From the NCBI GenBank assembly GCA_965204235.1, contig OZ241979.1:434001-498000 (forward strand): a stretch of 64,000 nt of DNA, read 5' to 3'. The DNA is from JAJDTQ01 sp965204235. GTDB lineage: Bacteria > Desulfobacterota > Binatia > UBA9968 > JAJDTQ01. This document shows, one piece after another, positions 17,163-25,173 of this stretch. The notes beneath the pieces were generated by a model. It saw only the letters and a program-made list of their open reading frames with translations, did no database searches and had not been told where the DNA came from. The stretch's first letter is position 1, and each line of letters opens with the position of its first letter. The position numbers and the translations under genes are program-made.

Positions 17163-18041
17163 TCACACGACCCGACGCCGCAGGTACGCGCTCAGGTAGT
17201 CCACCCCGGTGACCAGGACGTAGAGGACCATGAGCAGCGTCAGCAGCCGTTGCTCCAGGAACAGGCTGATGGCGATGTGGATCCGCTGACCCAGGCCGCC
17301 GGCTCCCACGAAGCCCAACACCGCGGCCACGCGGATGTTCACCTCCCAGCGGTAGAGCGTATAGGAGACGAACTGCGGGAGCGCCTGCGGGAGTATGCCG
17401 TAGAACAGGATCTGGACCCTGCCGGCGCCGGTGGACTGCAGGGACTCGACGGGTTGGAGGTCCACGTCCTCCAACACCTCTGCAAACAGCTTGCCCAGGA
17501 CGCCGCCGGTATGCACCCCCAGGGCCAGCACCCCGGGGAAGGGGCCCAGGCCCGCCAGGAAGACGAAGACCAGCGCCCACAGCATCTCCGGGACGGTTCG
17601 CAGGAAGTTCAGCACGGCTCTGGCCGCGAGGTACGGCGCGCGCCGCAGCAGCAGGAGGAGACCGCGTTGCGGCTCCATCTCGTACAGCAAGCCGGCATAC
17701 GCCAAGTTGCGCGAACCGAAGAACGCCAGGGGCAGGGCGATGACCACCGCCAGCAGCGTCCCGATCAACGAGATGGCGAAGGTCTCCCAGGCGCCGGCTG
17801 CGGCGTCGGCCACCGTCTTGCCGGAAAGGTCCGGAGGGAAGAGTCTCGCCGCGTACTCGAAGACCGCGCCGCCCCCTTCCGCGCTGAAGAGCAACCCCGG
17901 GTCCACCTCGGATCCCCGGTAGCTCCAGATCCACAGGGCGGCCAACGACCCCGACAGGACCCAGGCGGACACGCGCGAGGTCTCGCGGCTCCCCTCCCTG
18001 AGCGCGGCCAGGTCGTCCGGAACGGCGTCGAGCCGGTTCAT
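17163..18041 (-). CDS. phnE: PhnE-type ABC permease, second copy
   Basis: 292 residues with about six membrane segments and the permease EAA-like loop 'EVLEDVDLQPVESLQSTGAG', 'ILPQALPQFVSYTLYRWEVN'. This pattern is typical of PhnE phosphonate-type permeases, including the 'LYRWExNIR' signature. The ATG at 18041 overlaps the preceding permease stop by 4 bp. The N-terminus is about 40 residues of cytoplasmic sequence before the first membrane helix. Two PhnE proteins probably form a heterodimeric channel for the PhnC ATPase and PhnD binding protein upstream. Last gene of the operon. Confidence 0.9.
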   Translation of the reverse strand: MNRLDAVPDDLAALREGSRETSRVSAWVLSGSLAALWIWSYRGSEVDPGLLFSAEGGGAVFEYAARLFPPDLSGKTVADAAAGAWETFAISLIGTLLAVVIALPLAFFGSRNLAYAGLLYEMEPQRGLLLLLRRAPYLAARAVLNFLRTVPEMLWALVFVFLAGLGPFPGVLALGVHTGGVLGKLFAEVLEDVDLQPVESLQSTGAGRVQILFYGILPQALPQFVSYTLYRWEVNIRVAAVLGFVGAGGLGQRIHIAISLFLEQRLLTLLMVLYVLVTGVDYLSAYLRRRVV

Positions 18042-18892
18042 AACAGGGACCGCACCTTCGCGCTGACGTAATCGGCCGCCGCCACCAGCGAGAAGAGGAT
18101 GAGCAGCAGGGTGGTCACTTCGTGGAAGTGGAACATCCGGATGGAGATCTCGATCTGCTGGCCGATGCCGCCGGCGCCCACCAGCCCCAGGACCGCGGAG
18201 GTCCGCACCGCGCACTCCCAACGGTACAGGGTATAGGATGCGATGTTGGGAAGCACCTGGGGCAACCAGCCGTAGAAGAAGATCTGCAGCCGCCCGGCGC
18301 CGGTGGACTGGATGGCCTCCAGCGGCCGGTCGTCCACCGACTCGAAGATCTCCGAATACACCTTGCCCAGCATCCCGCCGTAGGCCACTCCGATGGCCAG
18401 CACTCCCGGAAACGGCCCCAGGCCCACGGCGCGCACGAACATGAAGGCCCAGACGAACTCCGGGATGCAGCGGAACAGGCTCAACAACGCCCGGGACAGG
18501 CAGTAGAGGCAGACCTTGAAGCCGCGCCTCCAGCCGGCGCTCCGGCGCTCGACCTCGTGGAGGACGCCCCGGAAGCTGAAGGTGCTCGTGGCCAGCAACC
18601 CGAGGGGGAAACCGATGAGCACCGCGATGGACGTTCCCATCACCGAGATCTGGACGGTCTCGAGGGTCGGGCGGACCATGAACTCCAGGAAGTCCCAGGA
18701 CAGCTCGGGCGGGTACATGCCGGTGAGGAACCTCCACAGATGCTCCCTGCCCCGGGGCTCGAAGAAGAGTCCCGGGTCCACCTCGGCCCGGCGCCAGCTA
18801 TCCACCAGCAGGAAGAGGAACAGGCCGCTGAAGACGTAGGGGAAGACCGAACGTGGAAGAGTGCTAGAGGGCGGCCCGTTGCTCCGGTTCAT
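18038..18892 (-). CDS. phnE: PhnE-type ABC permease, first copy
   Basis: 284 residues, homologous to the next gene: 'EIFESVDDRPLEAIQSTGAG' and 'WLPQVLPNIASYTLYRWECA' align with the corresponding loops there. The start overlaps the phnC stop region by 29 bp. Residues 14-30 form the first membrane helix ('VFPYVFSGLFLFLLV'). The two copies differ mainly at the N-terminus, which suggests an old duplication with division of labour, not a recent repeat. Confidence 0.9.
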   Translation of the reverse strand: MNRSNGPPSSTLPRSVFPYVFSGLFLFLLVDSWRRAEVDPGLFFEPRGREHLWRFLTGMYPPELSWDFLEFMVRPTLETVQISVMGTSIAVLIGFPLGLLATSTFSFRGVLHEVERRSAGWRRGFKVCLYCLSRALLSLFRCIPEFVWAFMFVRAVGLGPFPGVLAIGVAYGGMLGKVYSEIFESVDDRPLEAIQSTGAGRLQIFFYGWLPQVLPNIASYTLYRWECAVRTSAVLGLVGAGGIGQQIEISIRMFHFHEVTTLLLILFSLVAAADYVSAKVRSLL

Positions 18893-19673
18893 GGACAGGC
18901 TCTTCGCCGGGGTCTTCGGCGGCGCGACCGGAATAGAGTTGCCGCAGGAGCTGCGGCGTTACCCGGTCCGCGGCGGTGTCGAACAGCTTGACCCCTTCCT
19001 TCATGCCGATGACCCTGGGGAAATGCGACAGCGCCAGGTCGATGCTGTGGAGGTTCACCATCAGCGTCTTGCGGGTCCTGCCGCTGATGGCCACGAGCAG
19101 CCGGATGATGGCTTCGGCCAGCGAGGGGTCCACGGACGAGACCGGCTCGTCCGCCAGTATCACGTCGGGGTCCTGGACCAGCACCCGGGCGATGGCCACA
19201 CGCTGCTGCTGGCCGCCCGAGAGCTGGTCCGTGCGGCTGAAGAGCTTCTCGCCGATGCCCACGTCGGCCAGGGCGCGGTAGGCCACGTCCAGTCGGGACG
19301 GCCGCGCCAGGGAGACCAGGGACCCCGGCAGGGACCATCTCCCCAGCATGCCCGACAGTACGTTGTGGACCACCCGCAGGCGCGGCACCAGGTTGTGCTG
19401 CTGGTAGATGGTGCCGATGCGCCGCCGGACCTCGCGCAACTGCCGTCCGTACAGCCCCCCCACCTCCCGGCCGCCGATGGAGAGCCGTCCGGAGGTGGGG
19501 CGGACCGTACAGTTGAGCATGCGGAAGAGGGTGGTCTTGCCTGCGCCGCTGGGACCGATGAGGGCCACGCGCTCCCCTCCGGCCACGTCGAGGTCGAAGC
19601 CTTCCAACGCCACCTGCCCGCGCCCGAACACCTTGCGGACGTCCCTCAGGCGATATTGCTGCGAGGCCGTCAA
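18864..19673 (-). CDS. phnC: PhnC-type ABC ATPase
   Basis: 269 residues. Walker A 'GPSGAGKTTLFRMLN', Q-loop 'IGTIYQQHNLVPRLRVVHNV' (typical of PhnC), signature 'LSGGQQQRVAIARVL', Walker B 'VILADEPVSSVDP' and the switch 'MVNLHSIDLAL'. The chosen start is a TTG at 19673, which overlaps the phnD stop as TTGA. No ATG or GTG precedes the conserved 'YRLRDVRKVF' in this frame. The last ~20 residues are acidic and non-conserved. Confidence 0.9.
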   Translation of the reverse strand: MTASQQYRLRDVRKVFGRGQVALEGFDLDVAGGERVALIGPSGAGKTTLFRMLNCTVRPTSGRLSIGGREVGGLYGRQLREVRRRIGTIYQQHNLVPRLRVVHNVLSGMLGRWSLPGSLVSLARPSRLDVAYRALADVGIGEKLFSRTDQLSGGQQQRVAIARVLVQDPDVILADEPVSSVDPSLAEAIIRLLVAISGRTRKTLMVNLHSIDLALSHFPRVIGMKEGVKLFDTAADRVTPQLLRQLYSGRAAEDPGEEPVHEPEQRAAL

Positions 19674-20533
19674 TTGACCTTGAGCATCCCCGCGGCCACG
19701 GCCGCGTCCCTGATGCCGTCCCAGTCGGAGTCCTTTGCGGGGACGAACTTCCGGGTGCGTTGCAGGTCCATGATCTCCTTGTGCCGCGGGTCGGCGTAGT
19801 CGAGCTTCAGGAGCGCCTGCCGGAACTTTTCCCGGACCTCCTCGGGCACCCCGCCCCGGGCCACCCACACGTAGTCCACGTACGGCGGCGTGGTCCAGAA
19901 CACGCGGATCTTCCCGGTATCGACCCTGCCCTTCCCCACCAGCTTGGCCCACACCAGGAAGTTGAGCGCGCCGGCGTCCACCCGCCCCGCCTCCACCCAC
20001 GCCGCGGTGGCGTCATGCGCTCCGCTGAAGCCGAACTTGCGGAAGTCCCGCTCGGGATCCACCCCCGCGGCCTGGAGGAAGTGGCGCGGCATCAGGTGTC
20101 CGGAGGTCGAGCTCACGCTGCCGAAGGCAAAGGTCTTGCCCTTGAGGTCCGCCAACCTCTCGATGCCGGAATCGGTGCGCGCCACGAAGACGCTCTTGAA
20201 AGACGCGTCCTCCTCGCGCATGACCAGCCGCGTGGCGCCCTTGGCCCGCTGCACCGCCTGGACCGAGGTAAAGCCGCCGTACCAGACGATGTCCAGCCGC
20301 CCCGCGGCCAGCCCTTCGACCGTCGCGGCATAGTCCACCACCGGGACGAACCTGACCTTCCTCCCCACCTCCCCGGCGATGTAGTCGGTGAAAGGTTCGT
20401 ACTTGCGCAACAGTTCCTGGGGGTCTTCGTCGGGTATGGCGGAGAGCCGCAAGGCGTCGGCCCCGGCGCTTCCCGAGAAAGCAAAGGCAACCAGCATCCA
20501 CAAGCACAGCCACAGGCCCGTTCGTCGTTTCAT
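19670..20533 (-). CDS. phnD: PhnD-type periplasmic binding protein, selenate/phosphonate-like
   Basis: 287 residues with a signal peptide ('TGLWLCLWMLVAFAFSGSAG'). The start at 20533 is fixed by GGGAGG 6 nt upstream. Conserved stretches are 'AIPDEDPQELLRKYEPFTDY', 'GLAAGRLDIVWYGGFTSVQA', 'KGKTFAFGSVSSTSGHLMPR' and 'FGFSGAHDATAAWVEAGRVD'. From memory this is closest to the PhnD-like subfamily annotated as putative selenate ABC transporter binding protein, rather than to E. coli PhnD. It heads the operon phnD-phnC-phnE-phnE. A probable selenoprotein gene lies 1.2 kb away, which favours a selenium oxyanion as substrate; phosphonate or phosphite remain possible. Confidence 0.85.
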   Translation of the reverse strand: MKRRTGLWLCLWMLVAFAFSGSAGADALRLSAIPDEDPQELLRKYEPFTDYIAGEVGRKVRFVPVVDYAATVEGLAAGRLDIVWYGGFTSVQAVQRAKGATRLVMREEDASFKSVFVARTDSGIERLADLKGKTFAFGSVSSTSGHLMPRHFLQAAGVDPERDFRKFGFSGAHDATAAWVEAGRVDAGALNFLVWAKLVGKGRVDTGKIRVFWTTPPYVDYVWVARGGVPEEVREKFRQALLKLDYADPRHKEIMDLQRTRKFVPAKDSDWDGIRDAAVAAGMLKVN

Positions 20534-20576
20534 CCAAACCTCCCGCGTTCGCATTCACCCGGTTCGCATTCGCCCA

Positions 20577-20605
20577 ATTGGACAGGAAAGCCGCCTGTAT
20601 GTCAA
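20577..20605 (-). promoter_or_regulatory. sigma70-type promoter of the phnDCEE operon with downstream direct repeats
   Basis: On the minus strand TTGACA (20605-20600) and TCCAAT (20582-20577) are 17 bp apart. Between the promoter and phnD are two copies of GAATGCGAAC, 15 bp apart (within 20545-20573), which could bind a regulator. The promoter lies in the 135-bp divergent gap with ygfZ. Confidence 0.5.
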
Positions 20606-20668
20606 ATATATGGCCGGTGACGGTGGGTTGCCGGAAGGAGTCGTGGTAGATCCGTACACCATCGAGCC

Positions 20669-21730
20669 ATGAAAGCATCGCCCCTCCAGGACCTCCACGA
20701 GCGCAACGGCGCGGTCTTCCTCCAACGGGAAGGGTGGCGCCTGCCCGCCCATTTCCGCGACCCCGCGGCGGAATACGACGCGGTGCGTTCCGGCGCGGGC
20801 TGGTTCGACCTGGCGGACCGGGCCATGGTCTCGGTCACAGGTCCGGACAGCGCCGAATGGCTCCAGGGCATGCTTTCCAACGACGTCCAGGTCCTGGGGA
20901 CGGGCGAAGGGACACCGGCCGCGGTCCTGAACATCCAGGGGAAGATCCTGGCGGACGTGCGGGTGTTCCGGACCGGGGACGCCTTTCTCCTGGAGCTGAA
21001 CGAGTCCCTCCTGCCGGGGGTGCTCGCCCACCTGCACCGTTACCTGATCGCCGACGAAGTGGAGCTCGGCGACCTTTCCCGGCAGTTCTCCCTGGTCTCC
21101 GTCCAGGGACCCGCGGCGGAAACCGCCCTCGCCCGGCTCCTCCGGACGGACTCGCTGCCCGCAACGGACCTGTCCCACCGGGAGTTCGAGTGGGCGGGCG
21201 GCGGAGTCCGGGTCATCCGGGCCACGCATACCGGAGAGCCCGGTTTCGACCTCGCGGCGCCGACCGGGGCGCTCCCGGGCCTGGCGGCGCTCCCCGCGGC
21301 CCAAGGCCTCCCGTGGATCGGGGTCCACGCCCAGGAGGTCCTGCGGATCGAGGCGGGCATCCCCCGATACGGAGTCGATATGGACGCCGAGACGCTACTG
21401 CTCGAGACCTGCCTCGACGACGCCGTCAGCTTTGCCAAGGGGTGCTACCTCGGACAGGAGACGGTGGAGCGCATCCACTCCCGCGGCCACGTGAACCGCA
21501 AGCTGGTGGGCCTCAGGGTCGAAGGCCACCTGGTGCCCGGCCGGGACGACCCGGTGCTGCACGACGGCCGCCCGGTGGGCCGCGTCACCAGCGCCACCGC
21601 GTCGCCGCGGCTCCAATGCCCCATCGCCCTGGGCTACGTCCACCGGGACTGCGCCGAGCCCGGCAGCGCGGTCGCCATCGCGCACGGAGCCCGGAAGGTC
21701 GCCGCCGTAGTCCATGCGCTGCCCTTCTGA
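20669..21730 (+). CDS. ygfZ: YgfZ/GcvT-like folate-binding protein
   Basis: 353 residues. The diagnostic 'AKGCYLGQETVERIHSRGHV' (K-G-C-Y-x-G-Q-E) lies near residue 255, preceded by 'EVLRIEAGIPRYGVDMDAET'. The N-terminal 'AEWLQGMLSNDVQVLG' is also typical. YgfZ proteins bind tetrahydrofolate and help repair or assemble certain Fe-S clusters; the conserved Cys of the motif is essential in E. coli. It has a weak ribosome site and is divergent from phnD. It converges on the peroxiredoxin gene. Confidence 0.92.
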   Translation: MKASPLQDLHERNGAVFLQREGWRLPAHFRDPAAEYDAVRSGAGWFDLADRAMVSVTGPDSAEWLQGMLSNDVQVLGTGEGTPAAVLNIQGKILADVRVFRTGDAFLLELNESLLPGVLAHLHRYLIADEVELGDLSRQFSLVSVQGPAAETALARLLRTDSLPATDLSHREFEWAGGGVRVIRATHTGEPGFDLAAPTGALPGLAALPAAQGLPWIGVHAQEVLRIEAGIPRYGVDMDAETLLLETCLDDAVSFAKGCYLGQETVERIHSRGHVNRKLVGLRVEGHLVPGRDDPVLHDGRPVGRVTSATASPRLQCPIALGYVHRDCAEPGSAVAIAHGARKVAAVVHALPF

Positions 21731-21740
21731 TCCCCTCCCC

Positions 21741-21763
21741 GGTCGGAGTCCGGCACTCCGACC
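21741..21763. terminator. hairpin between convergent ygfZ and peroxiredoxin genes
   Basis: GGTCGGAGT and ACTCCGACC form a perfect 9-bp stem around CCGGC in the 48 bp separating the two stop codons. It lacks a T-tract on either strand, so it may slow or end transcription from both sides by a non-canonical route or simply protect 3' ends. Confidence 0.5.
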
Positions 21764-21778
21764 CGGGAGGCGGGACGC

Positions 21779-22237
21779 CTAGAGCTTGTCGAGCTCGGCC
21801 AGCAGGTCCTCGTTCTCCGGAATGCCGCTCTCGTAGAGCTTGGCGAACCGGACGGTCCCCTGCTTGTCGATGATGAAGACGGCCCTCTTGGGAAAGCCCT
21901 GGGGACGCAGGCAGTCGTACTGCTCGCACACGGCCCCGTGGGGAAAGAAATCGGACAACATGGGAAAAGTGATCCCGCCCATCTTTTCCGCAAACGCCTT
22001 GTGGGCGAAAACCGAGTCCACGCTCACGCTCAGGACCTGAGCGTCTCTGGCTTCGAAGCCGGCCTTGTCGGCCTCGAAGTTGCTCAGTTCCTGCTGTCAA
22101 CCGCCGGTGAAGTCCAGGGGATAGAACGCCAGCACCACGTTCTTCCTGCCGGCGTAGTCACCGAGGGAAACCTTCTCGTCCCGGGAAACCGGCAGGCTGA
22201 ATTCGGGGGCCTTCTCCCCCACGTTCGGCATTGCCAT
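21779..22237 (-). CDS. selenocysteine-containing peroxiredoxin (UGA at peroxidatic position 47)
   Basis: The reading frame starts at ATG 22237 (AAGGAGAT 7-8 nt upstream) and ends at TAG 21779. It is interrupted only by an in-frame TGA at 22099-22097. Reading TGA as selenocysteine gives 152 residues of the AhpC/TSA family: 'MAMPNVGEKAPEFSL', 'VVLAFYPLDFTGG', then Sec47, then 'QQELSNFEADKAGFEARDAQ' and 'KRAVFIIDKQGTVRFAKLYE'. In cysteine homologues the same position in 'FYPLDFTxxC' is the peroxidatic cysteine. No frameshift or other stop is present and both flanks are fully conserved, which argues against decay. It would reduce peroxides using thiol donors. No resolving Cys is conserved nearby apart from the one in 'HGAVCEQYD'. 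A SECIS-like hairpin follows the TGA. Confidence 0.87.
22051..22079 (-). promoter_or_regulatory. candidate bacterial SECIS element of the peroxiredoxin mRNA
   Basis: Starting 17 nt after the UGA, the mRNA folds CUUCGA/UCGAAG (6 bp) with an inner GGCC/GGCC stem and a GACAA apical loop. The loop begins 27 nt after the UGA, within the 16-37 nt window known for bacterial SECIS hairpins, and its first base is G as usual. It lies inside the coding sequence, as expected for bacteria. A second perfect hairpin at 22028-22042 is too far away to serve. Confidence 0.6.
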
Positions 22238-22287
22238 TGCAAATCTCCTTTCCACTTCCTTTCGAACGTCCGCTCCAAAGACGTGTA

Positions 22288-22836
22288 TCACACTCCACCG
22301 CCGCAATAAAGGCGGCGGAAATCCTTCAGGGCTTCCACCGTGCTGGGAAAGGCGAGGTCGTCCCAGGGGATCCGGGACGGGGCGAAGGTCCCGGCCTCGG
22401 TGCTCTCGTCTCCGGCCGCAAGGGTCCCCCCCACCACGTCCGCCACATACACGATGATCACGTTGGGCGATCCGGGGTAGGAATAGACCCCCAGGAGCGA
22501 CCGGACCGCCACCTCCAGGTTGCTTTCCTCGCGGGTCTCGCGGACCGCGGCTTCGACCGTGCTTTCGCCCCTGTCCACGTAACCGCCGGGGAAGACCCAC
22601 TTGCCCAGGGCCGGCTCGATGCCGCGGCGCAGCAGCACCACGCCGCGGTCGAGCATGCAAACGGCGCCGGCCACGACCTTGGGGTCCTGGTAGAATATGA
22701 ACGAGCACTCCTCGCAGACCAGGCGCTCGGGCTCGGCGTCCTTGAGGATGCGCCGCGCCAGCGGCCCGGCGCAGCGGGGACAGAAGCGGTAACCGCCGGC
22801 CCCGTGGCGGTGCGCGTGATGGTCGTGGGTTGCCAT
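22288..22836 (-). CDS. Nudix hydrolase with N-terminal zinc ribbon
   Basis: 182 residues. The N-terminus has a His-rich start (HDHHAHRHG) and a zinc ribbon 'FCPRCAGPL ... LVCEECSFIFYQDPK'. The Nudix box 'GGYVDRGESTVEAAVRETRE' with 'ESNLEV' is complete. Nudix enzymes hydrolyse nucleoside diphosphates linked to another group; the zinc ribbon plus 'SFIFYQDPKVV' resembles the NudC-like and ADP-ribose-type group. The start at 22836 was chosen because the conserved zinc ribbon follows directly; the frame stays open far upstream without homology. It is unlinked in function to its neighbours as far as can be seen. Confidence 0.85.
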   Translation of the reverse strand: MATHDHHAHRHGAGGYRFCPRCAGPLARRILKDAEPERLVCEECSFIFYQDPKVVAGAVCMLDRGVVLLRRGIEPALGKWVFPGGYVDRGESTVEAAVRETREESNLEVAVRSLLGVYSYPGSPNVIIVYVADVVGGTLAAGDESTEAGTFAPSRIPWDDLAFPSTVEALKDFRRLYCGGGV

Positions 22837-22886
22837 GAACGACCCTTTCGTCGTCGGGTTCGTGCGAGGGACCCCCGTCGGCCTCC

Positions 22887-23693
22887 CTACCGCGCCGCGG
22901 GCGTGCGGGGGACGGCGACCGCGCCCTGCCGGCCCGTTCGGACACGGTCCCGCCCCGCGGGCGCGTGCGGGACGGCGACCGCTCGTCTGAGGGCCGCCAC
23001 TTCCTCCCCGGACAGCGGGCGCAGGGTCCCCGGCGCCAGGACGCCGAGTGCGATGGGGCCGATGCGGGTCCTCACGAGCCTCTCCACCGTGTGGCCGACC
23101 GCTTCCGCCATCCTCCGCACCTGCCGGTTGCGCCCCTCGCGGATCTCGACGCACACCCACGCCTTCCGCTTCAAACGCTTCCGCACCCGCACCCGGGCCG
23201 GCGCGGTCATGCCGTCTTCGAGCCGGACGCCGCGGCGCAGCCGCTCCAGTTGCGCTTCCGTGGGGGTCCCGCTCAACTTGACCTCATAGGCCTTGCGGAC
23301 CCCGTGGCGCGGATGGGTCAGGCGGTGGACCATCTCTCCGTCGTTGGTGAGCAGCAACAGCCCCGAAGCGCCGTAGTCCAGGCGCCCCGCGGGAACGACC
23401 CCGGGCGGATGGCCCCCGGCGCGCAGGTAATCGGCCACCGTCGGCCGCCCTTGGTCGTCCCGCAGGGTGGTGAGGACGCCGCCGGGCTTGTGGAACGCCA
23501 GATAGACCCTGGATGCGGCAGGGCGCAGCAGCCGGCCGTCCACGCGGATGCTGTCCCGGTCGGCGTCGGCCCGTGTCCCCAGCTCCCGGACCCGGCGTCC
23601 GTTGACCGAGACGCGGCCCTGGAGGATCCACTGTTCCGCCTGGCGCCGGGAAGCGAGCCCCGCCCGGGCCATGATCCTCTGGAGCCGTTCCAT
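22887..23693 (-). CDS. rluB: 23S rRNA pseudouridine synthase, RluB/RsuA family
   Basis: 268 residues. An S4 RNA-binding domain at the N-terminus ('RIMARAGLASRRQAEQWILQ') is followed by the catalytic 'PAGRLDYGASGLLLLTNDGE' (Asp in the GRLDxxxxGLLLLT motif) and 'EIREGRNRQVRRMAEAVGHT'. The enzyme isomerises a uridine in large-subunit rRNA. The C-terminal ~30 residues contain a duplicated 'VAVPxxPA' unit, mirrored as a DNA repeat at 22890-22985, and are not part of the fold. It is followed by the scpBA genes, a common arrangement. Confidence 0.92.
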   Translation of the reverse strand: MERLQRIMARAGLASRRQAEQWILQGRVSVNGRRVRELGTRADADRDSIRVDGRLLRPAASRVYLAFHKPGGVLTTLRDDQGRPTVADYLRAGGHPPGVVPAGRLDYGASGLLLLTNDGEMVHRLTHPRHGVRKAYEVKLSGTPTEAQLERLRRGVRLEDGMTAPARVRVRKRLKRKAWVCVEIREGRNRQVRRMAEAVGHTVERLVRTRIGPIALGVLAPGTLRPLSGEEVAALRRAVAVPHAPAGRDRVRTGRQGAVAVPRTPAAR

Positions 23694-23702
23694 GGGTCCC
23701 TG

Positions 23703-24419
23703 TCAACCGGGAACCTTCCCGCTCCCGAGGGGACCCGCTCCACGGTCCGCGGCGTCGGCGCGGTCCGCGGCGCCGTCCTCCCCGCCGGCGCCTCGAGGCC
23801 CCGGGCCGGGACGGTCCATGACCGCATCCTCGGCGCCTGCCGGAAGCGGCGGCCCGCCCGAAGGGATCTCCGGCTCCGGGGGGCCGCCCTCCGTGCGGGT
23901 CATGTCCTCCATCTCCTGCAGGGTCGGCAGGCTCGCCAGGTCCTTGAGGTTGAACGCCTCCAGGAACTCGCGGGTGGTGCCGTAGAGGAAAGGCTTGCCG
24001 GCCACGTCCTTGCGCCCCACGATCCGTATCAGGCGCCGCTCCAGCAGCGTGGACACCACGCCGTCCACGTTGACGCCGCGGATCTCCTCCATTTCCGCCC
24101 GGGTCACGGGCTGCCGATAGGCGATGATGGCCAGGGTCTCCAGGTTCGCCCGGCTCATGCGCGCGGGCTTGACCGCGGTGAGCTTCCGCACGAAGTCCGC
24201 GTGCTCCTTCGGCGTCCGCAACTGGAAGCTGTTGGCCACCTCCACGAGACGCAGCCCCCGGCCGGCGTCCTCGTACTCGCGCTGCAACCCTCTCAGGGCG
24301 TCGAGGACCTCCCCCCGCGGGACCTCGCCCATCACGCCCTTCAGTCGATCGACGGACAGGGGCTCGTCCGCGGCCAGCAACAGGCTTTCGAGTATGGACT
24401 TGAGTCGGTCACCCTCCAT
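23703..24419 (-). CDS. scpB: segregation and condensation protein B
   Basis: 238 residues. Two winged-helix domains: 'LKSILESLLLAADEPLSVDR' at the start and 'LETLAIIAYRQPVTRAEMEE' with 'IRGVNVDGVVSTLLERRLIR'. The last ~55 residues are a Gly/Pro/Glu-rich tail. ScpB binds ScpA and the SMC ATPase to form the chromosome-organising complex. The start overlaps the scpA stop by 11 bp. Confidence 0.95.
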   Translation of the reverse strand: MEGDRLKSILESLLLAADEPLSVDRLKGVMGEVPRGEVLDALRGLQREYEDAGRGLRLVEVANSFQLRTPKEHADFVRKLTAVKPARMSRANLETLAIIAYRQPVTRAEMEEIRGVNVDGVVSTLLERRLIRIVGRKDVAGKPFLYGTTREFLEAFNLKDLASLPTLQEMEDMTRTEGGPPEPEIPSGGPPLPAGAEDAVMDRPGPGPRGAGGEDGAADRADAADRGAGPLGSGKVPG

Positions 24420-25170
24420 GTCCGTCCTCCGGCGCGCCCGCGTCCATGGCCGCGCCGGCCTCGGACAGCGCCAGCGTCAGGACGATGGGACCCAGGCGCT
24501 CCCCCTGCACCGCGTTCACCGCGCGGATCCGGATGAGCTCCAGCAGCGCAAGGAACGTCACCACCACCTCCATGCGCGAACCCGCGGCATCGAAGAGCTC
24601 GTGGAAGAGCACCGACGTCCGGCGGCCGAGCTCGTCGAGGATGCCGGTCATGCGTTCGCGCACGGACACGGTCTCCTGCACCACCGTGTGCACGGACGGT
24701 TCCGGGAACCTTTCCAGCACCCGCTGCAGCGCGGACATGAGGTCGAACACGGAAAGCTGCTCGAAGCTGACCTCCCGGACCGGCGCCGACCGTCCCTGCC
24801 GGGCGAACACGTCCCGGTTGAGGATCTCGCGCTCCTCCAGGTCCCGGGCCGCGTTCTTGAAGCGTTCGTACTCCAGCAGCCGGCGGACCAGTTCCTCCCT
24901 GCCGTCGCCGCCCTCGTCGTCGTCCTCCTCGCCTTCTTCCTCCGGCGGAAGCAGCGTCTTCGACTTGATGTGCAGCAGGGTGGCCGCCATGACCAAGTAT
25001 TCCCCCGACACGTCGAGGTCGAGGCCCTGCATCAACTCCAGCGCGGCCAGGTACTGCTCGGTGATGGACGCGATGGGGATGTCGGCGATGCTGAGGTCGT
25101 CCTTCCGGATCAGATGGAGCAACAGGTCCAACGGACCTTCGTAGATCGGCAGTTGCACTCGGACGGCCAT
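24409..25170 (-). CDS. scpA: segregation and condensation protein A (kleisin)
   Basis: 253 residues. The kleisin N-terminus 'YEGPLDLLLHLIRKDDLSIA' followed by 'DIPIASITEQYLAAL' is diagnostic; an acidic run 'EEEGEEDDDEGG' sits at about 95-106. It bridges the SMC heads. It overlaps scpB and lies 3 bp after trpS, so trpS-scpA-scpB-rluB probably form one transcript. Confidence 0.95.
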   Translation of the reverse strand: MAVRVQLPIYEGPLDLLLHLIRKDDLSIADIPIASITEQYLAALELMQGLDLDVSGEYLVMAATLLHIKSKTLLPPEEEGEEDDDEGGDGREELVRRLLEYERFKNAARDLEEREILNRDVFARQGRSAPVREVSFEQLSVFDLMSALQRVLERFPEPSVHTVVQETVSVRERMTGILDELGRRTSVLFHELFDAAGSRMEVVVTFLALLELIRIRAVNAVQGERLGPIVLTLALSEAGAAMDAGAPEDGHGG

Positions 25171-25173
25171 GGC

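Noticed and set aside
22028..22042. Perfect hairpin GCTCAG-GAC-CTGAGC as the SECIS element
   Set aside because: It begins more than 50 nt after the UGA, outside the distance that SelB-dependent decoding tolerates in bacteria. The nearer hairpin is preferred.
22097..22099. TGA in the peroxiredoxin gene as an ordinary nonsense mutation
   Set aside because: The stop replaces exactly the catalytic Cys codon, the frame is otherwise perfect on both sides, and a SECIS-like hairpin follows. A random mutation hitting that codon is possible but much less likely.
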